From positions 101,854 to 165,853 of the forward strand of contig DASRRH010000021.1 in NCBI GenBank assembly GCA_035695825.1: 64,000 nt of DNA, read 5' to 3'. How positions within the stretch are numbered: the stretch's first letter is position 1; the number at the start of each line of letters is the position of its first letter. A program made the position numbers and the translations under genes. This document shows positions 25,167 to 32,669 of the stretch, one piece after another. The stretch comes from JAKEFM01 sp035695825. GTDB lineage: Bacteria; Planctomycetota; UBA1135; JAKEFM01. Under the pieces are notes generated by a model. The model saw only the letters and a list, made by a program, of their open reading frames with translations. It did no database searches and was not told where the DNA came from.

Positions 25167-26321
25167 ATGACTCCCGGCATCTGCCTTTTCGTCCTCTCGT
25201 CCCTCGGCCCGCCGGCGGGCGCCGGCAAGCCCCGCGCGCGCGACCTCGGCGTCCCGTTCGACGGCGCCCCCGGCCCGCTGAACGCGATCACGGACGTCGC
25301 GGGGGTCGAGGTCGGCCACAGCACGATCGTGCGCGGGGAGGGAACCCTCAAGGTCGGCGAAGGGCCCGTCCGCACGGGCGTGACCGTGGTCCTCCCGCGC
25401 GGGAAGAAGCTCGACGACGCCGTCTTCGCCGGCTGGGCCTCCCTCAACGGCAACGGCGAGATGACGGGGACGACCTGGGTCGAGGAGTCGGGCTTCCTCG
25501 AGGGGCCCGTGGCGATCACGAACACCCACAGCGTGGGCCTCGTTCGCGACGCCGTGATCGCCTGGCGCGTCCAGCGGGGCGGCGCGGACGTCAACGGCTA
25601 CTGGTGGTCGCTCCCCGTCGTCGCGGAGACCTGGGACGGCCACCTGAACGACGTCAACGGATTCCACGTGAAGGAGGGGAACGTCTTTGAGGCGCTCGAC
25701 GGCGCGCGGGGGGGGGCGGTTCCCGAGGGAAACGTCGGGGGGGGGACCGGGATGATCTGCCACGAGTTCAAGGGAGGGATCGGGACCGCCTCGCGCCGGC
25801 TCGGCGAGAAGGCCGGGGGCTACGCCGTCGGCGTCCTCGTCCAGGCGAACTACGGCCTGCGCGGCCAGCTCACGATCGCCGGGGTCCCCGTCGGGCGCGA
25901 GATCCCCGAGGGGGCGCTCCGGCCGAAGGAGAACGGCTCGATCATCGTCGTCGTCGCGACGGACGCCCCGCTCCTCCCCCACCAGTTGAAGCGCCTCGCG
26001 CGCCGCGTCCCCCTCGGCCTCGCGCGGATGGGGAGCGTCTCCGGAAACGGCTCGGGGGACATCTTCCTCGCGTTCTCGACCGCGAACCCGGGGGCGTGGG
26101 GCAACGAGAAGGTCGCCTCCGTCGCGATGCTCCCGAACGACGGGATGGGCCCTCTCTTCGAGGGGGTCGTCCAGGCGACGGAGGAGGCGGTCGTGAACGC
26201 CCTCGTCGCGGCCGAGACGATGACGGGGGTCGACGGGCGGAAGGTCGTCGCCCTCCCCCACGACCGGCTCCGCGAAGTCTTGAGGAAGTACAACCGCCTC
26301 GCGGAGGTCCGGCCGAAGTAG
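25167..26321 (+). CDS. P1-family (DmpA-type) aminopeptidase, exported
   Basis: A 384-residue autoprocessing peptidase. A short signal peptide (ICLFVLSSLGPPAGAG) leads into ARDLGVPFDGAPGPLNAITD, the standard N-terminus of L-aminopeptidase/D-esterase DmpA. GGGTGMICHEFKGGIGTASR and the NGSIIVVVATDAPLLPHQ block are conserved. By family analogy the precursor is cut between Gly257 and Ser258, freeing Ser258 as the N-terminal nucleophile of the beta chain. Substrates of relatives are small peptides, amides and beta-peptides. GGAGGAAGGACC precedes the ATG. It follows the reductase by 36 bases and may be cotranscribed with it. A link with beta-amino acid chemistry elsewhere in the window is speculative. 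Confidence 0.9.
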   Translation: MTPGICLFVLSSLGPPAGAGKPRARDLGVPFDGAPGPLNAITDVAGVEVGHSTIVRGEGTLKVGEGPVRTGVTVVLPRGKKLDDAVFAGWASLNGNGEMTGTTWVEESGFLEGPVAITNTHSVGLVRDAVIAWRVQRGGADVNGYWWSLPVVAETWDGHLNDVNGFHVKEGNVFEALDGARGGAVPEGNVGGGTGMICHEFKGGIGTASRRLGEKAGGYAVGVLVQANYGLRGQLTIAGVPVGREIPEGALRPKENGSIIVVVATDAPLLPHQLKRLARRVPLGLARMGSVSGNGSGDIFLAFSTANPGAWGNEKVASVAMLPNDGMGPLFEGVVQATEEAVVNALVAAETMTGVDGRKVVALPHDRLREVLRKYNRLAEVRPK

Positions 26322-26650
26322 GCGTCCCGGGTTCCCTCTCGCCTCCGGATCCGCCACGAGGGGAGCCCGTGCTCCCCAAGGGCGCGCCCGGAGTCCCCGC
26401 GGAGAGTCTCGAGGGGACCGAGGAAGACGAGGGGAGGGGTCCATCGGGAGGGGAGCCGGGGCGAACGCGCGAACGGTCCGTCCCACGTGGGTCGCAACCC
26501 CGCGACGGCCCGTCCACCCGGCTGTCCCCCGCCATCGCGTCCAAATAGCATCCGGCCCCCCTCCGATCGCTCCAGGCGGAGGATCCCGTCCATGCAGCCC
26601 TCCGAAGGCTCCCTCTCGACCTTGCGCGGGCGAGCGCTCGGGGGCGCGCC
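26322..26650. other. Intergenic stretch, no gene seen
   Basis: 329 bases without a convincing coding frame, repeat or terminator hairpin. Confidence 0.3.
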
Positions 26651-27511
26651 GTGAAACGTCCGCGCTCCTCGCACTATGTCCACGGGACGGCGCCCTCCGA
26701 GCAGCGCCGCCTCTCCCGGATGAACGACCTCCTCAACGAGGCCTCGCTCCGCGAACTTTCCGTCCGCCCGGGGGACCGGATCCTCGACCTCGGCAGCGGC
26801 CTCGGCCAGTTCTCGCGGGCGATGGCCCGGGCGGCGGGACCGGAGGGGCGTGTCGTCGGCGTCGAACGCAGCCCCGGGCAGCGCGCGCAGGCGCGAGCGC
26901 TCGCGCGAGCGGCGGGAGAAGGGGCCCTCGTCGAGTTCCGCGCGGGGAACGCCGAGGATCCGCCGCTCGCGCCCGAGGAGTGGGGTTCGTTCGACCTCGC
27001 GCACGCCCGCTTCCTCCTCGAGCACCTCCCCGAGCCCCTCGCGGCCGTCCGTGTCATGGTGCGGTCGGTCCGCCCCGGCGGGCGCGTCGTCCTGACGGAC
27101 GACGACCACGACCTCCTGCGGTTCCATCCGGCCTGCCCCCCGCTCGAGCGCGTCTGGACCGCCTACGTCGCCTCATACGCGCGCCACGGCAACGACGCCT
27201 TCGTCGGGCGCCGGCTCGTCGGTCTCCTCCGGGAGGCCGGCGCCCGGCCGCATCGCGCCCGGTGGATCTTCTTCGGGGGGTGCGCTTCCGAGCCGCACTT
27301 CTCCGCCCTCGTCGCGAACCTCGAAGGGGTCCTCCGCAGCGGGCGCGAGGACGCCCTCGCGACCGGGGCGATCGATCGCGCCGCGTTTGACCGGGGGCTC
27401 GCGGAGCTTCGCCGGTGGAGCCGCGCTCCCGACGCGACGTTCTGGTACGGCCTCCCGTGGGCCGAGGGGGTCGCGCCGTTCTCCCCGAGGCGGGCACGCC
27501 GGTCGACTTGA
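26651..27511 (+). CDS. Class I SAM-dependent methyltransferase
   Basis: A 286-residue soluble protein. The SAM-binding motif I is ILDLGSGLGQFSRAMA, followed by the acidic end of strand 2 (VVGVERS), FRAGNAEDPPL (motif II region), FDLAHARFLLEHLPEP and PGGRVVLTDDDHDLL. This is the general methyltransferase_11/25 layout, and the substrate cannot be told. The C-terminal 100 residues (HGNDAFVGRRLVGLLREAG) match the lid region of small-molecule methyltransferases. The start is a GTG; an ATG for MNDLLNEASL lies 69 bases further in, but SHYVHGTAPSEQRRL before it is conserved in the family, so the longer form is preferred. It has no obvious operon partner. Confidence 0.85.
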   Translation: MKRPRSSHYVHGTAPSEQRRLSRMNDLLNEASLRELSVRPGDRILDLGSGLGQFSRAMARAAGPEGRVVGVERSPGQRAQARALARAAGEGALVEFRAGNAEDPPLAPEEWGSFDLAHARFLLEHLPEPLAAVRVMVRSVRPGGRVVLTDDDHDLLRFHPACPPLERVWTAYVASYARHGNDAFVGRRLVGLLREAGARPHRARWIFFGGCASEPHFSALVANLEGVLRSGREDALATGAIDRAAFDRGLAELRRWSRAPDATFWYGLPWAEGVAPFSPRRARRST

Positions 27512-27763
27512 GGGGATCCCTCGGGTACCCGGCCGGAGATACCGGCGCGGCGAACGGGTGTTTCATGGCCGCCTTGCCCCGCGCCCGCCGTAGGTTCGAA
27601 AGGAGCCGCCATGCGCCTCCTCCCGAGGGTGATCCTCCTCTCCGCGACGGAGGCCGCCGCGCAGCGTCGCTCCGGACCGCGTACCATGAGCCCTGCCGCG
27701 ACCCGGTCGCCCAACGCTTCGGAGGGCGCTCGCGACCGGGATCGAAACTCGAAGGAGATCGAG

Positions 27764-28150
27764 ATGAACAATCCGCTCGCGCTGCTTGCCCCGATCCTCG
27801 TCCTCGCGGCCTCCGGCTGCGGCGGCCTCATCCGTGGAGAGGGTCCCTCGGGGAGCTTCGCCATCCGGGAAGCGCCGGCGATGGCGCTCGAGGACGAGGC
27901 GGACGACGACGGGGACGACCAGGAGATCGCGCTCGCGGACGTCCCCGCCAACGTCAAGGAGGCCGCGATCGGCGCCGTCCCGGGGCTGGTGCTCACGGAG
28001 GCGGAGATCGAGGTCGAGGACGGGGTCACGGTGTATTCCTTGGAGGGGACCGCCGACGGGAAGGAGTACGAGGTCGAGGTCGCCTCCGACGGCCGGGTGC
28101 TGGAGGTCGAGGCGGAGGACGACGAAGACGACGACGGCGAGGACGACTAG
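27764..28150 (+). CDS. PepSY-like small lipoprotein
   Basis: A 128-residue protein. The leader ends in LVLAASGCGG, a lipobox, so the mature protein is anchored outside the cytoplasm. The body holds one PepSY-like domain (ADVPANVKEAAIGAVPGL, then EVEDGVTVYSLEGTADGK, VEVASDGRVLEVE) and ends in a run of Asp and Glu. PepSY-like domains are often inhibitors or ligand sensors in the envelope; the acidic linker and tail might bind metal ions. GGAG sits 9 bases before the ATG at 27764. A frame open further upstream was rejected because it lacks the signal peptide. Confidence 0.8.
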   Translation: MNNPLALLAPILVLAASGCGGLIRGEGPSGSFAIREAPAMALEDEADDDGDDQEIALADVPANVKEAAIGAVPGLVLTEAEIEVEDGVTVYSLEGTADGKEYEVEVASDGRVLEVEAEDDEDDDGEDD

Positions 28151-28369
28151 GAAAACTGCCCCTGTCCCGCGTCGAAGAGGGCCGCCAGGCCCTGGCGCCC
28201 GCGCCACGTGGAGCCGGATCGACGGCACGATCCCCGTCCACGTCCGGATCCCCGGGCCCGAAGCCGTCGGTGGCTGGAATCCACATGGAGGGGAGGAAGC
28301 CTCCCGGGAGTAAGAGCGGCCGGCGTTCCCCCGTCCTCGGGTTCGCACGCCTTGAAAAGGAGCGATCCC

Positions 28370-31300
28370 GTGGCGGACAGAATCCCCTCCCTCGTCCTCG
28401 GACTCGTCCTGCTCCTCGGCCCCGCCGTCCCCGGCGCGCGCGCGCAGACGATCGAGCTCGCGTCCCCGGGCTCGAACGGAACTTCCTGGGAGGCCGCAAT
28501 CTCGGCGGACGGCGTCCACGTCGCCTTCATGAGCACGGCGACGGGCCTCGTCCCCGGCATCGATGCGAACGGGGGGACGGAGGACATCTACGTCTTCAAC
28601 CGTGCCACCGGGACGATCGCGCGCGTCAGTCGCAGCTCGACCGGCGTCCAGGGGAACGGGTCGAGCCGGCGCCCGTCGCTCTCGGCGACGGGGCGCTACG
28701 TCGTCTTCCAGAGCGCGGCGACCAATCTCGTCGCCGGGGACACGAACGGGACCGTCGACGTCTTCCGCCACGACCGCGACACGGACGGCGACGGCATCTT
28801 CGACGAGGCGGGCGCGATCGCGACGATCCGCGTCAGCGTCGGCCCCGCCGCAGCCCAGGCGAACGGCCCCTCCCGGTGCTACGAGAAGGCGGTCTCGGAC
28901 GACGGAAACGTCGTCGTCTTCGAGAGCCTCGCGACGAACCTCCTCGCGGCCGCGGACGCGAACGGGGCGTCGGAGGATTGCTTCGCGCGCAACGTCGGGG
29001 CCGGGACGACCTCCCTCCTCTCGTCGAGCGCGGCGGGAGTCCAGGGGAACTTCGGGTCCTACACCCCCCACGTTTCGGGCAACGGCCTCTTCGCCGTCTT
29101 CTCGAGCAACGCGACGAACCTGGTCGCCCCGGACGGGAACGGCACGTTCGTCGACATCTTCCGCAAGACGCTCGCGGGTGGCGCCGTCGCCCTCGTCAGC
29201 CAGAGCGGCGCCGGGGCCTGGTCGAACGGCTACAGCTCCTGGTCGTCGATCTCGTTCGACGGCCAGGTCGTCGCGTTCCTGAGCCTCGCGACGAACCTCG
29301 TCGCGGCCGACGCGAACGGAGCGGAAGACGTCTTCGTGCGGGACCTTGCCGCGGGGACGACGGCCCTCGCCTCCGTCTCGACCGGCGGCGTCCAGACGAA
29401 CGGGTCCTGCTGGGCCGTCGCGCTTTCGGGGAACGGCTCGGTCGTCGCGTTCAACAGCGGCGGCGCGAACTTGGTCGGGGGGGACGCGAACGCCACCTCG
29501 GACGTCTTCGCGCGCGACCTCGCGACCGGGACGACCGCCGCGGCGAGCCGCAGCGTCGCGGGGACGCTCGGCGACGGCCAGAGCGGCTACCCCGCGCCCG
29601 CGATTTCTGGGGACGGCACCGTCCTCGCCTTCACGAGCGCGTCGACGAACCTCGGCCCCGCCGACGGGAACGGCCTCGACGACATCTACGTCCGCACCGG
29701 CCCCTTCCTCGGCCCGGGGGGCTCGGGCAGCGCGGCGGCCCCGCCCCCGATGGGGCCTGACGGGAACCCCGTCACTTTCTCCGTGAACGGGCCGGTCGAC
29801 CTCCAGACCGACGGGCTCGCGAGCCCCCGAGGATTCGGCCTCCCCTCGGGGCCCTTCGCCGCGCGGGTGCCGCCCGTGCCTCCGGCCGCCGGGATCCCGA
29901 CCTTCCGGCCAGGAGACGTGAGCGACTACGCCGCGATCTTCGCCCCCTCCGAGGCCGAGCTCTTCCAGTCGGAGCCGGACGCGCCCGTGGCGGCGGCGCC
30001 GAGCGGGACGAACAACCAGATCCTCGTCGCCGCCCAGTGCGGACTGGTCGCCGGGGGCCCGATGTACCCCGCCCGCGACAACATCGACGGGCTCTCCTTC
30101 GGGGAGGACACCTTCGGCGTGACCGAGGTGAGCGCCGCTCCGAGCACGGGGCCGATGCCCTGGGCCTTTCGGGGGGCTCCCTTCGCGGAGCCCGTCGTCC
30201 TCGGCGATGCCGGGACCTCCTTCCGCTTCAGCGTCGACCCGTTCGCGACCGGTCTCCCGGCGACCGCCGTCGCCGTCGAGTCGGGGGGCGCGGACGTCGG
30301 AGCGGGCTTCGCGTACGTGAGCCCCGGAGAGGCGGCTGGGGACGTATTCGCGAGCCCCCTCCTCACGCTCCCCGCCCTCCCGCCGGGCGGGAACGTCCTC
30401 GTCCATGACAACCCGCTCCTCGCGCTCGCCCCGGGTGCGGGCCCGATGATGCCCTTCGAGGACGACCTCGACGCGCTCGAGTGCGTCGGCGCGAACGATC
30501 CGAGCACGTGGTCCCCCGCCTACCCGGGTCCGCTCCAGCCCGGGAACCTGCACGACCGCGTGATTCCCCTCGAGCCCGCCCACACGATCGTCGGCGACCT
30601 TGCCCCGCCGTCGGTCGCGAACCACATGCTCCGGCTCTGGGCGCCGATCTTCATCAGCGTCGACCGCAACTCGACGGGCGCCCCGCTCTCCGCGGTCCGC
30701 ACCCAGTGGCTCGCCGGCGAGGCCGCCGCCGACGTCTTCATGGTCTACAACGACCCGTTCCTCTTCCCGGTCGAGACGAACCTCCTCCTCGCGGACGAGA
30801 CGGAGCTCGGTCTCTCCCCCCCCACGTTCCTTGGAGACCCGACGGACGAACTCGACGGCCTGCTCGTCCTGGTCCACCCCGACGACCGCTACCTCCTGAT
30901 GTCGATCGCGATGAGCGCGCTCATGAGCGGGCTCGTGACGACCGTCGACCCCACGCCGTTCGCCCCGATGTCGGGGGACGAGTACCGGACCGGCCCGGGC
31001 TTCTCCTACTCCCTCCTCAAGTACGCCTACGACTACCCCCTCTACCCGATGCCCCGCATCAAGATCGGCTTCTCCGTGTCGACCGACTCGGTCGGCCTCG
31101 AGGGGTCGGCGGTCGACTTCGAGGCGGGGCTCGACCCTTCGGGCTTCGCGCAGCAGGCCGGGGACGTCTACTTCACCTACTTCGGCGACTGGGCGGACGT
31201 GGCCGGTCTCGCCAACCCGGCCCCGGGGGTTGCGTTCGGAACCAACTGGCTCTGGCACGAGGAGACGAGCCTCGGCCTCGACGCCGGAACCTGGGTGAGC

Positions 31301-31786
31301 GGGGGGAGCTTCGACGCCGGCGACCTTCCCGACGAGCTCAACGCCCTCGACTCGATCGACACCTCGCCGGGGACGGGCCCTCTCTACGGGACGGCCTGCA
31401 TGAGCGCGGGCGGCTGCACGCCGAGGATTTACGCGATCGGCTTCCCCGTCGCGGGGAACGCCGCCTTCGCGATCGGTCTCGACGCTGCGCAGCCCGGCAC
31501 GCTCGGCGCGCTGATCCTCGGATTCTCCACGACCTCGATCCCGCTCGGCCTCTTCATCCCGGGGAGCGCCTGCACGATCCTCGCCTCGATGGACGTCCTG
31601 ATCTCGCCGATCCCCGTGTCGCCGGGCGCCGGGTGCTCCGGGACCGCGGTCGTCCCGATGCCCGTGGCTGCGGGTGCCCTCCCGGGGGTCACCGTCTTCG
31701 CGCAGTTCGCGGTGATCCAGCCCGCCCTCTTTCCCGCCCCGCTGTCGGTCTCGATGACCCAGGGGCTGCCGATCACCGTCCTCTAG
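28370..31786 (+). CDS. Large secreted protein with TolB-like propeller repeats
   Basis: An 1138-residue exported protein; the signal peptide ends near residue 26 (PAVPGARAQ). The first 430 residues hold six or seven copies of a ~52-residue repeat with the pattern SADGVHVAFMSTATGLV, DANG, DIYVFNRATG, a PD40/TolB-like beta-propeller. A second half carries repeated VYFTYFGDW- and DVFMVYNDPFLF-like elements. The last 135 residues form the shared C-terminal module (ACMSAGGCTPRIYAIG to GLPITVL). AAGGAG lies 7 bases before a GTG start; the frame open upstream has no signal peptide. Its role is unknown, probably a surface or extracellular protein. A long GC hairpin at 31809 ends the unit. Confidence 0.85.
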   Translation: MADRIPSLVLGLVLLLGPAVPGARAQTIELASPGSNGTSWEAAISADGVHVAFMSTATGLVPGIDANGGTEDIYVFNRATGTIARVSRSSTGVQGNGSSRRPSLSATGRYVVFQSAATNLVAGDTNGTVDVFRHDRDTDGDGIFDEAGAIATIRVSVGPAAAQANGPSRCYEKAVSDDGNVVVFESLATNLLAAADANGASEDCFARNVGAGTTSLLSSSAAGVQGNFGSYTPHVSGNGLFAVFSSNATNLVAPDGNGTFVDIFRKTLAGGAVALVSQSGAGAWSNGYSSWSSISFDGQVVAFLSLATNLVAADANGAEDVFVRDLAAGTTALASVSTGGVQTNGSCWAVALSGNGSVVAFNSGGANLVGGDANATSDVFARDLATGTTAAASRSVAGTLGDGQSGYPAPAISGDGTVLAFTSASTNLGPADGNGLDDIYVRTGPFLGPGGSGSAAAPPPMGPDGNPVTFSVNGPVDLQTDGLASPRGFGLPSGPFAARVPPVPPAAGIPTFRPGDVSDYAAIFAPSEAELFQSEPDAPVAAAPSGTNNQILVAAQCGLVAGGPMYPARDNIDGLSFGEDTFGVTEVSAAPSTGPMPWAFRGAPFAEPVVLGDAGTSFRFSVDPFATGLPATAVAVESGGADVGAGFAYVSPGEAAGDVFASPLLTLPALPPGGNVLVHDNPLLALAPGAGPMMPFEDDLDALECVGANDPSTWSPAYPGPLQPGNLHDRVIPLEPAHTIVGDLAPPSVANHMLRLWAPIFISVDRNSTGAPLSAVRTQWLAGEAAADVFMVYNDPFLFPVETNLLLADETELGLSPPTFLGDPTDELDGLLVLVHPDDRYLLMSIAMSALMSGLVTTVDPTPFAPMSGDEYRTGPGFSYSLLKYAYDYPLYPMPRIKIGFSVSTDSVGLEGSAVDFEAGLDPSGFAQQAGDVYFTYFGDWADVAGLANPAPGVAFGTNWLWHEETSLGLDAGTWVSGGSFDAGDLPDELNALDSIDTSPGTGPLYGTACMSAGGCTPRIYAIGFPVAGNAAFAIGLDAAQPGTLGALILGFSTTSIPLGLFIPGSACTILASMDVLISPIPVSPGAGCSGTAVVPMPVAAGALPGVTVFAQFAVIQPALFPAPLSVSMTQGLPITVL

Positions 31787-31808
31787 CTTCCTTCGGGACC
31801 ACCCCTCC

Positions 31809-31841
31809 GCGGGCGCCCGAAGTCCTTGGACGGGCGCCCGC
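31809..31841 (+). terminator. GC-rich hairpin after the secreted protein gene
   Basis: A perfect 10-bp stem, GCGGGCGCCC with GGGCGCCCGC and a 13-base loop, 22 bases after the stop codon. There is no long T run, so termination is inferred from position and stability. Confidence 0.6.
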
Positions 31842-31904
31842 GCTGGGCTATCCCTCCGCCGCCCGCAGGAAGACCGGAGGGACGACCTCCGAGAGAACGC
31901 CCCC

Positions 31905-32558
31905 ATGGCAGCGAAGAGGATCGGCGTCGTCGGGTCCGGGGCCGTCGGACAGGCCCTCGCGGACGGATTCCTGAAGCACGGATCCGACGTGATGCGCGGC
32001 TCGCGCGAGCCGGGAAAGCTCTCCGGTTGGAAGGAGAGGGCCGGGCCGAAAGCGTCGATCGGCACCTTCGCCGAGGCGGCCCGCTTCGGAGGGACCGTCG
32101 TCCTCGCGGTGAAGGGGACGGCCGCCGAGGCCTCCGTGCGGCTCTGCGGCGCGGAGAACCTCGCCGGGAAGACCGTGCTCGACGCCATGAACCCGATCGC
32201 CGACGAGCCCCCCGCCAACGGGGTCCTGCGGTTCTTCACCGCGCCGAACGAGTCCCTGATGGAGAGGCTCCAGGACCTCGCGCCGAAGGCGAACTTCGTG
32301 AAGGCGTTCTCCTGCGTCGGGAGCGCCCTGATGGTGAATCCCGACTTCGGGAGAGAGAAGCCGACGATGTTCCTCTGCGGGAACAGCGCGGCCGCGAAGG
32401 AGGAGGTCCAGGAGATCCTCAGGCGGTTCGGCTGGGAGGGAGAGGACATGGGGGGGGCGGAGGCCGCGCGCGCGATCGAGCCCCTCTGCATCCTCTGGTG
32501 CATACCGGGGTTCCTTCGCGGCGACTGGACCCACGCCTTCCGGCTCCTGAAGAGGTGA
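31905..32558 (+). CDS. F420-dependent-type NADP oxidoreductase
   Basis: A 217-residue soluble protein with an N-terminal Rossmann fold. RIGVVGSGAVGQALADGF is the dinucleotide loop, followed by GSREPGKL (phosphate of NADP), VVLAVKGTA and LDAMNPI. This is the Pfam F420_oxidored layout, which also covers NADP-dependent dinucleotide-binding proteins that do not use F420. KAFSCVGSALMVNPDF and GNSAAAKEEVQEILRRFGW match the C-terminal half of the family. No F420 synthesis gene is in the window, so the cofactor partner is open. It is bracketed by unrelated genes and probably monocistronic. Confidence 0.85.
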   Translation: MAAKRIGVVGSGAVGQALADGFLKHGSDVMRGSREPGKLSGWKERAGPKASIGTFAEAARFGGTVVLAVKGTAAEASVRLCGAENLAGKTVLDAMNPIADEPPANGVLRFFTAPNESLMERLQDLAPKANFVKAFSCVGSALMVNPDFGREKPTMFLCGNSAAAKEEVQEILRRFGWEGEDMGGAEAARAIEPLCILWCIPGFLRGDWTHAFRLLKR

Positions 32559-32669
32559 GCGGACGGGCGGCGGGCGCGCGCAGGCGTCCGCACGACCCCG
32601 CGGACGTGGCCCCTCTTGCCCTTGGACGGCTTCTGGCGGCCGACCGAGGGCGTCATACTCTCCCCGCCG

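Noticed and set aside
31905..32558. Evidence for an F420 metabolism cluster
   Set aside because: The family also includes proteins using only NADP, and no F420 synthesis gene lies in the window.
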